32,566 bases of DNA from positions 1 to 32,566 of IMG/VR virus record IMGVR_UViG_3300042691_010833. One strand, given 5' to 3'. The notes under the pieces are model-generated. The model was not told the DNA's origin. It searched no databases and was given only the letters and a program-made list of their open reading frames with translations. The position numbers and the translations under genes were made by a program. Below, in pieces: positions 14,587-22,730 of this stretch (position 1 is its first letter; every line of letters starts with the position of its first letter). The DNA is from a virus.

Positions 14587-15797
14587 TAGTTAAGTGCCTC
14601 TACAATGATATTTAGCTCAGTAACCAGCAGGTTGTTTGCGTTAGTTCCGTTTGCGATAAACAACTCAATAAAGTCATTTGTAGTCAATTCTACAATAGCT
14701 TGAGAATAGAAGTTTTCGTTACGACCGGTAGCGGAAGTTGTTGCTTGTGACTCTGATTCGGCTAGAGTTGTGCCATTTTTTGCGGCGCGAACAAGAATAA
14801 CGGCAGCAGGTGTCACCACAGAGTTAGCCGAACAGGATGCTGTAATTCGGAACGATCTTGTAATACCGCCCGTATAAGTAAGTCTGTTATCGGTATGAGA
14901 AAACTTTTGATTTACTGAACTTGGGGTTGTCACTCCCTGAATTTTCTCGAATACACCAGTGGTTGCAATAGGGTTTGGTGTTGTGTTATTTGTAAAATAC
15001 GCTTGACCAATTTCAGCAGAGTTACCAATACCTTTACAGTTTGTGAACAAAGCCTTGTTATCGTTAAATTGTACACCAGCGGTATAGGTGGCACCGCCAG
15101 AAAAGTTAACAGTATCAAGGATATAGCCTTCAACTGGAATTACAGCAGAAGTGCTGACGTTAATTGCGGTTGCTCCACCAAATGCAACAAACGAGCTATA
15201 AGTAACTCGAATACGTCGTGTAATTGTTAAGGTGCTTGGAAAGTTCAAGGTAGTCTGTCCGGCTACACCTGAAAATAAACATTGTGTAAATCCAACAGTA
15301 CCAAGGGTTCCATTAAATGTCATGCCGGAACTATTTAGCAAAGCGCAATCCGACATGATAAAGTTGGAATAATTTTGAATAGTACCAACTCCTGAACCGC
15401 CATTAGAACTATTACAATTTGTAAAATTTACACCAAACCAGTCAATAGCTGCGGTTGGCGTTCCTGCACCATTTAAGTCAAGGGCAGTGTCATGAGTAAT
15501 ACTTAGATTACGCATTGGTAAGCTATACTGCGATGTAATTAATGGTGTTGCCGCACTTAAACCTGTAGATTTTAGGAAACAGTTTTCTGAACTTCCGCCG
15601 ATAATGGTGGTGTTTTGACCACATACGAGTCTGCTACCAAGCAAATCAACCGTAGTGGTAATAAAGTAAGTCAAATTATCTTCTAGAGTAATTACGCTGG
15701 AAACAGGTGCAGGAAAATCCTCAACCTTGTCGATAAATTTGATCTTTTGGCTTTCTAGCCAATTGTTATATTTAGCGTAATTTTCTCTAAAACTCAT
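14586..15797 (-). CDS. Beta-helix tailspike-like protein with C1q-like end
   Basis: A 403-residue protein. Residues 1-30 form a helical start (SFRENYAKYNNWLESQKIKF). Residues about 35-285 have the short strand repeats of a right-handed parallel beta-helix: ITLEDNLTYFI, LVCGQNTTIIGG, MRNLSITHDTALDL, NYSNFIMSDCALLNSSG, ALFTNCKGIGNS. This is the fold of pectate lyases and phage tailspikes. Residues about 295-403 look like a C1q/TNF jelly roll (ITRSFRITASCSANS, AIVELTTNDFIELFI). No catalytic residues can be assigned. A terminator lies directly before the ATG and no SD is present, so expression may need readthrough. Confidence 0.8.
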   Translation of the reverse strand: MSFRENYAKYNNWLESQKIKFIDKVEDFPAPVSSVITLEDNLTYFITTTVDLLGSRLVCGQNTTIIGGSSENCFLKSTGLSAATPLITSQYSLPMRNLSITHDTALDLNGAGTPTAAIDWFGVNFTNCNSSNGGSGVGTIQNYSNFIMSDCALLNSSGMTFNGTLGTVGFTQCLFSGVAGQTTLNFPSTLTITRRIRVTYSSFVAFGGATAINVSTSAVIPVEGYILDTVNFSGGATYTAGVQFNDNKALFTNCKGIGNSAEIGQAYFTNNTTPNPIATTGVFEKIQGVTTPSSVNQKFSHTDNRLTYTGGITRSFRITASCSANSVVTPAAVILVRAAKNGTTLAESESQATTSATGRNENFYSQAIVELTTNDFIELFIANGTNANNLLVTELNIIVEALN

Positions 15798-15804
15798 ATT
15801 TTAT

Positions 15805-15832
15805 AAAACCGGGGGCAGTTGCCCACCCCCGG
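15805..15832 (-). terminator. Rho-independent terminator before the beta-helix gene
   Basis: A 7-bp GC-rich stem (CCGGGGG and CCCCCGG; arms 15826-15832 and 15809-15815) with a 10-base loop, followed on the minus strand by TTTT. It closes the fibre group ending at 15846, and its T-run ends 7 bases before the next ATG. Confidence 0.8.
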
Positions 15833-15845
15833 CCTCATTTAGTTA

Positions 15846-17177
15846 TTAAACGATAGCAACTTTAGCGTACTTGACTCGTACAATATCACCAACGGAGAGT
15901 TTTTCCTGTCCGACAGTGATGAGTGAACCAGCAAAGGTAATGCGGGTAACACCGCCAACAACGCTAATAGTATAATCGTCTGTCTCATGAATAGCAAGAC
16001 GATCTACGTAAGCGTTAATGGAAGCACCAATCGCAAGATTAGCTAGAGTGACGTAACCGTTTGAAATGTCACCAGAAGCTAGTGTAAACTTCTCTTGAAC
16101 AAATTCAACGGAAGCGGCTTCTAGAGCATCAACACGTAGGTCGAGTGCAGCTTCGGCAGCTTCAGCGCGGTTCTTTTCGGTGAGTACTTCTTGGTCGGTG
16201 TACGCTTCAGCAGAAGCCAAGGTAGCAGAAGCAGAAGCATCAAGTTGACCCTTATTGACAGCATCAGAAGATACAGTACCGTCTGCAAGGTTAGTAATCT
16301 TCTGGCTACCGACAGCAATATCGCCACCGCTAAAGCTGAAAGCCTTATTCTCCATCTTGAAGAGAGTGTTCGATACGTTGTCACCCTGTTCAAGTTCAAC
16401 TTTCGTGGTAGTAACTTGAAGCCAAGTGTAATCGCCAGTAACGTTGTCGATTGGTCCGAGATTTGCTTCACCTAGACCAATGTAGTGTTCGCTCCCAACA
16501 GTGACAGTGTTAGCACTAACGCCATCTGCACCTGAAACGGAATTTCCGTTCATGTTGAGTGCGCCAGTCATTGGGCGTGAACCATCTAGCTTTAGGAAGG
16601 TGAGGTCTTCAGCTTCACGAGCGGCGGTTTCTACGGCAATAGCTGCATCACGGTCAATTACTTCTTGAGCAATTAGACCATCTGCGTAAGCCTTGGCATC
16701 TGCTTCGGCCTTAGCTACAGAACCTTCTACTGTTGCGTCACCTTCGATGATATCTAGACGACCGTCTAGAGCAATGTCAGCTTGCTCACGAGCGGTTTGT
16801 TCGTTAGAAATAGCGGTGGTGACTGTGGTGACGAAGTTTGGATCGTCACCAAGTGCCGCAGCAAGTTCGTTAAGTGTATCAAGTAGCGCGGGTGCGGAAT
16901 CTACTAGATCAGCAATTTTCTGATCTGTATAAGCATTTGCGCTTTGAACTTGAGCATCTAGGTACGACTTACGAATAATATCGTTAAGTGCAACTGGATC
17001 ACTTGTTACTTGTGGTAGAGTTAGAAACTCTAGCTTATCGGAAGAAGTTAGCTTGAGAAGCTCAACATCTCCGCTATCAGCGGCGTTACGTGCCCTTAGA
17101 GCACCGTTGTTAAGTAGAAGAATTTTCGACTCATCAATTGAATTGTCGCCAATAAACTTCTTTTTAATTTGTGACAT
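15846..17177 (-). CDS. Tail-fibre-like protein (443 aa)
   Basis: The N-terminus (SQIKKKFIGDNSIDESKILL) and the segment SDPVALNDIIRKSYLDAQVQ are typical of phage fibres. A helical module, SAPALLDTLNELAAALGDDP followed by NFVTTVTTAI, is closely matched in the neighbouring 295-aa protein. A coiled coil with SNEQTAREQADIALDGRLD and AEAAEAALDLRVDALE suggests trimerisation. The C-terminal ~80 residues are beta sequence ending GDIVRVKYAK. The SD GAGG precedes the ATG. It is the last gene before a terminator and probably a virion fibre; the receptor is unknown. Confidence 0.8.
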   Translation of the reverse strand: MSQIKKKFIGDNSIDESKILLLNNGALRARNAADSGDVELLKLTSSDKLEFLTLPQVTSDPVALNDIIRKSYLDAQVQSANAYTDQKIADLVDSAPALLDTLNELAAALGDDPNFVTTVTTAISNEQTAREQADIALDGRLDIIEGDATVEGSVAKAEADAKAYADGLIAQEVIDRDAAIAVETAAREAEDLTFLKLDGSRPMTGALNMNGNSVSGADGVSANTVTVGSEHYIGLGEANLGPIDNVTGDYTWLQVTTTKVELEQGDNVSNTLFKMENKAFSFSGGDIAVGSQKITNLADGTVSSDAVNKGQLDASASATLASAEAYTDQEVLTEKNRAEAAEAALDLRVDALEAASVEFVQEKFTLASGDISNGYVTLANLAIGASINAYVDRLAIHETDDYTISVVGGVTRITFAGSLITVGQEKLSVGDIVRVKYAKVAIV

Positions 17178-17203
17178 TATTTTTTCCTCATTAGTTAATT
17201 ATA

Positions 17204-18091
17204 TTAATACCATACGATCCTTAGAGTATCCCCTTCCGTAAGGACACCTTCAAACCGACCACCCAAAATCCCCCATGACAGAGTGTCGTTTGAAACAATA
17301 AAGTCTTTTACATATTTTCCTGCACCACCACCATCTAGAACATCCAACAAAACCCTGCTTGGTTGTGTCGGAGTACCACTTAATACAACACTTTGATCGT
17401 TCGCTTGTAGCGCATTTAAATCGATATAATCGACTTTATAGGAAACAACAGAATTTACCTCATCGGCCTTATCGTCAACATACTGCTTATTAGCAGCATG
17501 TTCCGGTAAGGTAGGAACTGCTGGTTCTTCTATAATAGTTGTTAAATCTACAAGTCTTAAAGCACCGGTCATTGTGTCGCCAGATTTTGACACCTTTTGA
17601 TCGATTGCGTTATTAACAGTAGTTGCAAAGTTAGCGTCACCGCCTAGAGCGTCTGAAATCTCTTTTAGAGTGTCTAGAAGTTCAGGAGCAAGATCAACTA
17701 CTTCAGCAATTGCGTTGTCGGTATATGTATTTGATGTACTGATTGCAGTAGTTACACCTGCATCAATAGCTAGTTGTTGTGCGGTAGAGACAGGTTTATC
17801 TAGATCGCTAGTATTGTCAACCTGATCCAAACCTACATCGGACTTGGTTAGGCTAATACTTAGATGTTTAGCTACCGCATCGTATTGAATTGGAGGGTCA
17901 ACTGAGAGAATGCCAGAACCGGGAGGCCCTTGAATGCCACCGTAAGGTAAAAGCTGCCAAGGATCGATTCCGTTACCGACCTTGAACTGATCGGTATCTA
18001 GCTCTAAACCAATCTCACCTTCAGCGAGGATTGGATTAACGCTATTCCAAACAGTTGAAATATCTCTTCTTAGTTGAATCCTTACAGCCAT
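17204..18091 (-). CDS. Fibre protein with Mtd_N-like N-terminal domain
   Basis: A 295-residue protein. Residues 1-50 (MAVRIQLRRDISTVWNSVNP, ILAEGEIGLELDTDQFKVGN) match the phage tail domain also found at the N-terminus of the Bordetella phage major tropism determinant; it serves for virion attachment or trimerisation. A Gly/Pro stretch (GIQGPPGSG) follows. Then comes the module APELLDTLKEISDALGGDAN, shared with the next gene, and the fibre motif SKSGDTMTGALRL. The C-terminus is beta sequence ending GDTLRIVWY, similar to the end of the 443-aa protein. The two genes are probably partial duplicates. Confidence 0.82.
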   Translation of the reverse strand: MAVRIQLRRDISTVWNSVNPILAEGEIGLELDTDQFKVGNGIDPWQLLPYGGIQGPPGSGILSVDPPIQYDAVAKHLSISLTKSDVGLDQVDNTSDLDKPVSTAQQLAIDAGVTTAISTSNTYTDNAIAEVVDLAPELLDTLKEISDALGGDANFATTVNNAIDQKVSKSGDTMTGALRLVDLTTIIEEPAVPTLPEHAANKQYVDDKADEVNSVVSYKVDYIDLNALQANDQSVVLSGTPTQPSRVLLDVLDGGGAGKYVKDFIVSNDTLSWGILGGRFEGVLTEGDTLRIVWY

Positions 18092-18104
18092 TTTATTTTA
18101 CCTT

Positions 18105-18344
18105 TTAACTGGCCCCTCCAGCATCGAACGGTTCAATCGGCGTATAAATAGCATCTGCGTCACCGCCGTCGATATTAGAGAATGTAATACCGTCAACACC
18201 TTTAGGGATAGTAAAGTTTAGCACAACGTTTTGTGTAGTTCCAGCATTTACTACTTGTGCGGGTGTATTAGGATCGCCAGTTGTAACTGTACCAACTTCT
18301 ACTTTAGGAGGGTTAGTTACTGTGGTTTGTGTAATAAATGGCAT
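18105..18344 (-). CDS. Small fibre-segment protein (79 aa)
   Basis: A 79-residue protein with the phage fibre pattern VGTVTTGDPNTPAQVVNAGT followed by QNVVLNFTIPKG and a Gly/Asp/Ala-rich end. This repeat type normally appears inside longer fibres. Here it is an independent small gene whose ATG overlaps the previous stop (TAATG) and which ends 13 bases before the Mtd_N-like gene. It may be a broken-off fibre part or a bundle component; I cannot decide. Confidence 0.7.
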   Translation of the reverse strand: MPFITQTTVTNPPKVEVGTVTTGDPNTPAQVVNAGTTQNVVLNFTIPKGVDGITFSNIDGGDADAIYTPIEPFDAGGAS

Positions 18345-18883
18345 TAGGCAATCTCCATCACTCTAACTTCGCAGCTTGTGCCGGGAGCACATACTGCATA
18401 TAATTCTACAGCAGAGTTATCCCTTACATCAAGAATCATTTCTTCATACTGCTTTTTTGGATAACCATTGTTAATAGTTACGTTGGATGTACCAAAGTAA
18501 ACATCTTCTGTGCCAATAACCCTTACGCTAATTCCGTTTCGATTAGCTAGAGGAATAGGTGGAACCTTTGTTGGAATGTCACCAACGATCATTTTAAGCG
18601 TTCTAAAACCAGTACTTAGACCGGTTGCTTGAAAGTTACCAGAAACAACGCCACCGATAATCACGGCGTTAAGTCCTACGTCACCGTCAACTGTAGTTGT
18701 TCCGACAAGACTTGAACCATCGCCAATCTTAATAGAGTCGTCAACGTGAGAAATGACGACCTCTTGTGTATCGATGTTTGCGCTAATCTTAGCATCAACT
18801 CGAATGGCATCGTTAGCCTCATCGTAGACCCGCTTGATGATCTGTGCCTGATCTAGTAGTGATGGGTTGGGATTCTTAGCCAT
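18344..18883 (-). CDS. Virion protein with shared N-terminal anchor (179 aa)
   Basis: The N-terminus PSLLDQAQIIKRVYDEANDAIRV is the clearest form of the LDxxQxxKRxYDxxxDAIRV motif shared with the proteins at 2171-2533 and 3174-5789. The remaining ~150 residues are beta-rich (VVISHVDDSIKIGDGSSLVG, ISVRVIGTEDVYFGTSNVTI, AVELYAVCAPGTSCEVRVME). No enzymatic residues are seen. The gene is coupled to its neighbours on both sides by TAATG overlaps. It is probably a decoration or tail protein attached through the anchor. Confidence 0.78.
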   Translation of the reverse strand: MAKNPNPSLLDQAQIIKRVYDEANDAIRVDAKISANIDTQEVVISHVDDSIKIGDGSSLVGTTTVDGDVGLNAVIIGGVVSGNFQATGLSTGFRTLKMIVGDIPTKVPPIPLANRNGISVRVIGTEDVYFGTSNVTINNGYPKKQYEEMILDVRDNSAVELYAVCAPGTSCEVRVMEIA

Positions 18884-18987
18884 TATTTCTTTTCTTTCTT
18901 TTTCTTAGGATATTGTTGTTTTAGGAAAGCCTTGAGAGATGCAAAGGTATTTGCTTGCCCTTGCATATTTCCACCATTCTGTTCCAT
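18883..18987 (-). CDS. Small basic peptide (34 aa)
   Basis: A 34-residue frame from ATG 18985-18987 to TAA 18883-18885. It begins MEQNGGNMQGQANTFASLKA and ends in a run of lysines (YPKKKKEKK). An SD AAAGGAT lies 5 bases before the ATG. It starts 3 bases after the 103-aa gene and overlaps the next ATG, so it fits the operon tightly. The function is unknown. Confidence 0.65.
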   Translation of the reverse strand: MEQNGGNMQGQANTFASLKAFLKQQYPKKKKEKK

Positions 18988-18990
18988 AAC

Positions 18991-19302
18991 TTATCCTTTT
19001 AAAGATTTCTTTAGCTTGCTAAACTTACCGCTCAAGATTTTAGAAACGCTTGGCTTGCTCCACATTTTACAGGACCAGTATCGGGCTTTGGTCTTAGGAC
19101 CGGGGTCTTCACAGTTATGTCGTGCTCTAAAATTCTTTCTACGATCGGGGTTATCTCGTTTGATCTCCATATCGGGATCACCAAAGTTCACCTTTACGGT
19201 GTTACCCTTCTCGTTTTTAGTATAGACTGAAAACTTCTTAGGACCATCTGGTGTCCTAAAGGGTTTATTAAGTGCTTTTTTGATCTTATCAAATTTAGCC
19301 AT
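18991..19302 (-). CDS. Conserved phage protein of unknown function (103 aa)
   Basis: A 103-residue basic protein. Its core, KKFSVYTKNEKGNTVKVNFG, then DNPDRRKNFRARHNC and PGPKTKARYWSCKMWS, is a pattern I have seen repeatedly in phage structural regions without an assigned function. Two cysteines (in RHNC and WSCKMW) are part of that core and may bind metal. The C-terminus is Lys-rich. It lies between the polyvalent protein and the small basic peptide, where capsid-internal or head-maturation proteins would be expected. Confidence 0.78.
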   Translation of the reverse strand: MAKFDKIKKALNKPFRTPDGPKKFSVYTKNEKGNTVKVNFGDPDMEIKRDNPDRRKNFRARHNCEDPGPKTKARYWSCKMWSKPSVSKILSGKFSKLKKSLKG

Positions 19303-19304
19303 AG

Positions 19305-22300
19305 TTATCTACCGAAAAGATTCTTGATTTTGTTAAATTTTTGAGCACCCTCTAGAGCCTTTTTCCCCAAACCTACACCCATCAGATTTGTCGCATCGAT
19401 GCCCATGTCAGCAACAAACCCTAGCGGTTTTTCTAGAAGATATTTATTATCTGAATCTTTTTTCATAAATAGATTAAGAAAACTTTCTCTTGGAATTACA
19501 GATTCAGCTTTTTCGAGCACATTGTGTGCAATATCGTCACCTTGGGTCTTCTTACCCATGAATCCTTCTTTAGCTGCTGTAATTGGATTTTTTCCTTCAA
19601 GTGCAGCAAGGGTGGCAGCTTTAAAAGGTTCTGTAGTTGTTCTATCAACAATTTCACCAACGGCTTCAAAAGGTTCAAGACCGGTTTCTTTTTCGGGAGG
19701 GTTGTCAAGGTAGTATGAACCACTTGGTTTTCTTACTTGAGATGCTTTGTTAAATAGTTCAAACCAAGATTTAGGTTTCTTTTCTTGGGTTGGAAGCGTA
19801 GCTTCTTCTTTCTTTGCTTGATTAATTTCAGATTCTTGTGAAGAAGTTACTCCATCATAGAGATTTGCTTGATCGTCATGTAGTTTTTCAGCGGCTTTGG
19901 TTGCTTCTTCAACATTCTTATAAATTCCTAAATGTTGTCCTGTACGTCTAAAATGATCCACTGCTTCTTTTTCAGATACAACCTTATCACCAATGACAGT
20001 TGGGATATTAATTGCTCCCTTATCTGTTGTAATAGTCATTGTTCTTACTGTAGAATAAGAACCATCCGAATTTTTTACTTTAGTTCTTGAATTTAGATCA
20101 ATATTACCGGGTTCAACAAGTGAATCATTTGAGATAGGCCCTTCGGCAGCGGGAGCTAAAGCAGCGGAAGCCATTAGACCTTTACCAGTCATATCACTGG
20201 TTTTGTCAAAAATACGTTTAATTTGACGGAAACGTGGAGCAGCTTCAGCATCCTCAGAGTTAAGCATGGATGCACCGGTTGCAGCACCCGTAATAGCTGC
20301 TGCTTTTTTAAACTTGGTACCCATAAGTTCCTCATGGTTTTTTTGAAAGGTTTTTTCTAGTTCGTTTAGCTTTTTAGCAGCAGCCTTAACATCAGTGACG
20401 TTAACATTGCCCTGCTCAACAAGTTCTTTAGCTTTTTCAAGTTCAAAATTTTTAGGAAATTCAATATGATGATTGCCTGTAAACTGTTGAAGGAGTTCTT
20501 CTCGACTTAAATTTGGATTGTCAAAATAACCATACGCTTGCTTAGGATTGCCTGATGCAAGTTTTAGCATGTCTTGTGGAGTAAAAAGAGTTCCATCAGA
20601 CATATAGAGTTGATTTTGAAATTCCTCTAAAGTTAGTTTCTTTTTAACTTTTGGATTAGAATTGTAAATGTCAACTAAATTCTGTAGAAGTTGTGGATTT
20701 TGCGAAGCTACATCGTAGACACGCCTTGGGTCGTCATTGACAGTTTTAATCATTTTTCTTTTATCAAGTTTAATACTAGGTATTGGAGTTGATAAAGAAA
20801 GGGGATAGTTAATGCTATCTTTAAGATGTTGACCTTCGTGCAGAAGTGTCGATACTAGACTTGTCTTATAATTTTCTAAATCTGGAGAGTATACAATTTC
20901 AGAAGACTTTGGATTACTTCCGTAATAATTATTATTCTCATCAAACAAAACAGGTCTTGAAAATTTACCTTGAACACCGGGGTCTAATGGTGCAGATGAT
21001 ACACCACCGCGAATTAGGTCAACTTCTGGATACATCCGACGTAATGCTTCCATGTATTGATCTTCTGGCAAACCTAGTCTTTCAAGAGCAACGTGACCCA
21101 ACAAATCTGAAGTTTTTCTTAAATTGTCACGAAATTTTAAAGGCTCAATTTGCATCAATTCTAACAGTTTAGGTGTATTTAAAACGCCGTCCTGCGTAGA
21201 TTCTTTTAGAAACTTTTCAATTAGTTGTCTAGGAATGACTTTTGTTGACGCTTCGGCATCTTCAGAGTCGCCAAGCATCGCAGCCGTACCAAGACCTACA
21301 CCAGTTAATGCCGCAGCTTTCTTTCCGTCAATTGAAGACGCTTGAGTATCATATCTACCTTCGTTAATAGCCCAATCTGGTAAGATACCTGCTTTTTGTG
21401 TAGCATATGTGGTATTGGCTGGATTTGCTCTATTTTCCGCACCTTTAGGTCCAAAGTTGACCCAACTGTTTTGACCACGAGTTTCTGTAGCAAGTGCCTT
21501 TTGTGCTTCAGGACTGAACATCCTCATGTGCGCCTGAAATGCATTTTCCTCACCGCGAGCACCAAATCCCACACCCTCTTTGGCATGGCCGAAGATATCA
21601 TGAACAATCCTGAATAGATCATTTGCAACTAGCTCTTGATCTCCGATTTTTTCTCCGGTCTTAGCAAGTAGAGGATGATCTAATTGTTGAGTAGGGTCTG
21701 TACCAAATCCTTGTTCTGTTGGATAATACCATAGATGATTATTCTCCTGCATGTCTTTAATCATGTCAGCAGAACCACCGGCATATGGATTTGGTTGACC
21801 GGGTTTAATAGGTTCAATTTTTAGACCGGATTCTTTAAGTTTTTGATATTGTTCTAAAGTTTCCTTGATTAGAGCATCATATGCACGTTTAACGTTTTCG
21901 TCGTTTGGAGCATGAGGCATTTCGTCGTATGCCTTCGCAATCCTAGTACCAAGTTCGGGATTAACTTTTTGGTAGGGAAACTCTGGAAGAACAGCTAGAC
22001 CTTTTTCTTTGTTGAACAATTTTGCAAGTTGTTCAAACTTAGAGATTTTTGCAAGTGGGGCACCGATTGCCGCATTTGCTTCTTCAGAATCGCCCAACAT
22101 AGCGGCTGTGCCGATACCGGCACCAGCTAATCCTGCGGATAATTTAGCACTGTCTTTCTTTGCTGGATCAAACTCAGCAAATTTGGAACGAACCTTTTTT
22201 GGATCAAACACAATTGTTTCTGATCCATTTTTAATTCCAGAATAACCTAAATTTTTAATCTTTTCTGATAAAAGACTATCTTGATAAGTTGGAGAATAAT

Positions 22301-22727
22301 TGTAATACTGTGGATTTTCTTTGATTATATCTTTAATTAAATTATTAGTTTCTGAACTATTAATATCAAAAATTTTTCCAGAAACATGAGTTGGAATAAT
22401 TCTTGCATTTTTTCTGTAATCAAAATATTTATTTCCAGAAGGATCATTAACTTCAGTTCCTAAAAAATTGTCAACATTTGAATTTTCTGATAGATAAGTT
22501 CCCGAAAATCTACCAGAAGTTTGTTTTTTGGGGTCAAATGCTTCAAAATTTTCAGCAGCGTTAGTGCCATGATAGTAAACTTTATCTGTATCAAACCCCA
22601 TCTCTTTAGCGCGAGCTAAACGAGAAGCCTCATCCATAGGCAGTTCGTCGGCAGCTTTCGCACTAAGTTCTGCTGCGGTTTCTGCACCTTTAGCTAATGC
22701 TTTTTTGAGCGCGGTGAACTTACTCAT
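19305..22727 (-). CDS. Multidomain polyvalent protein: ART-like and zincin-like domains (1140 aa)
   Basis: Residues about 48-190 resemble the ADP-ribosyltransferase-like domain of phage polyvalent proteins: YYHGTNAAENFEAFD, SGTYLSEN and the ending KKVRSKFAEFDPAKKDS. Residues about 230-460 hold a second domain with LFRIVHDIFGHAKEGVGFG and ETRGQNSWVNFGP. Residues about 500-800 hold a third with TLLHEGQHLKD, a HExxH zinc-peptidase motif at 630-634. Residues 868-955 hold a fourth (VEPGNIDLNSRTKVKNSDG, HFRRTGQHLGIY). Three similar Gly/Ala-rich hydrophobic linkers ending in SE(D/E)A(E/N)A separate the first domains (195-219, 469-494, 808-830). Polyvalent proteins are thought to be injected with phage DNA. 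It sits after the portal, like an internal head protein. Confidence 0.8.
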   Translation of the reverse strand: MSKFTALKKALAKGAETAAELSAKAADELPMDEASRLARAKEMGFDTDKVYYHGTNAAENFEAFDPKKQTSGRFSGTYLSENSNVDNFLGTEVNDPSGNKYFDYRKNARIIPTHVSGKIFDINSSETNNLIKDIIKENPQYYNYSPTYQDSLLSEKIKNLGYSGIKNGSETIVFDPKKVRSKFAEFDPAKKDSAKLSAGLAGAGIGTAAMLGDSEEANAAIGAPLAKISKFEQLAKLFNKEKGLAVLPEFPYQKVNPELGTRIAKAYDEMPHAPNDENVKRAYDALIKETLEQYQKLKESGLKIEPIKPGQPNPYAGGSADMIKDMQENNHLWYYPTEQGFGTDPTQQLDHPLLAKTGEKIGDQELVANDLFRIVHDIFGHAKEGVGFGARGEENAFQAHMRMFSPEAQKALATETRGQNSWVNFGPKGAENRANPANTTYATQKAGILPDWAINEGRYDTQASSIDGKKAAALTGVGLGTAAMLGDSEDAEASTKVIPRQLIEKFLKESTQDGVLNTPKLLELMQIEPLKFRDNLRKTSDLLGHVALERLGLPEDQYMEALRRMYPEVDLIRGGVSSAPLDPGVQGKFSRPVLFDENNNYYGSNPKSSEIVYSPDLENYKTSLVSTLLHEGQHLKDSINYPLSLSTPIPSIKLDKRKMIKTVNDDPRRVYDVASQNPQLLQNLVDIYNSNPKVKKKLTLEEFQNQLYMSDGTLFTPQDMLKLASGNPKQAYGYFDNPNLSREELLQQFTGNHHIEFPKNFELEKAKELVEQGNVNVTDVKAAAKKLNELEKTFQKNHEELMGTKFKKAAAITGAATGASMLNSEDAEAAPRFRQIKRIFDKTSDMTGKGLMASAALAPAAEGPISNDSLVEPGNIDLNSRTKVKNSDGSYSTVRTMTITTDKGAINIPTVIGDKVVSEKEAVDHFRRTGQHLGIYKNVEEATKAAEKLHDDQANLYDGVTSSQESEINQAKKEEATLPTQEKKPKSWFELFNKASQVRKPSGSYYLDNPPEKETGLEPFEAVGEIVDRTTTEPFKAATLAALEGKNPITAAKEGFMGKKTQGDDIAHNVLEKAESVIPRESFLNLFMKKDSDNKYLLEKPLGFVADMGIDATNLMGVGLGKKALEGAQKFNKIKNLFGR

Positions 22728-22730
22728 TAT

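Noticed and set aside
17204-18091. Diversity-generating retroelement suggested by the Mtd_N-like domain
   Set aside because: No reverse transcriptase gene, template repeat or adenine-biased variable repeat is visible in the window. The domain also occurs in many fibres without such systems.
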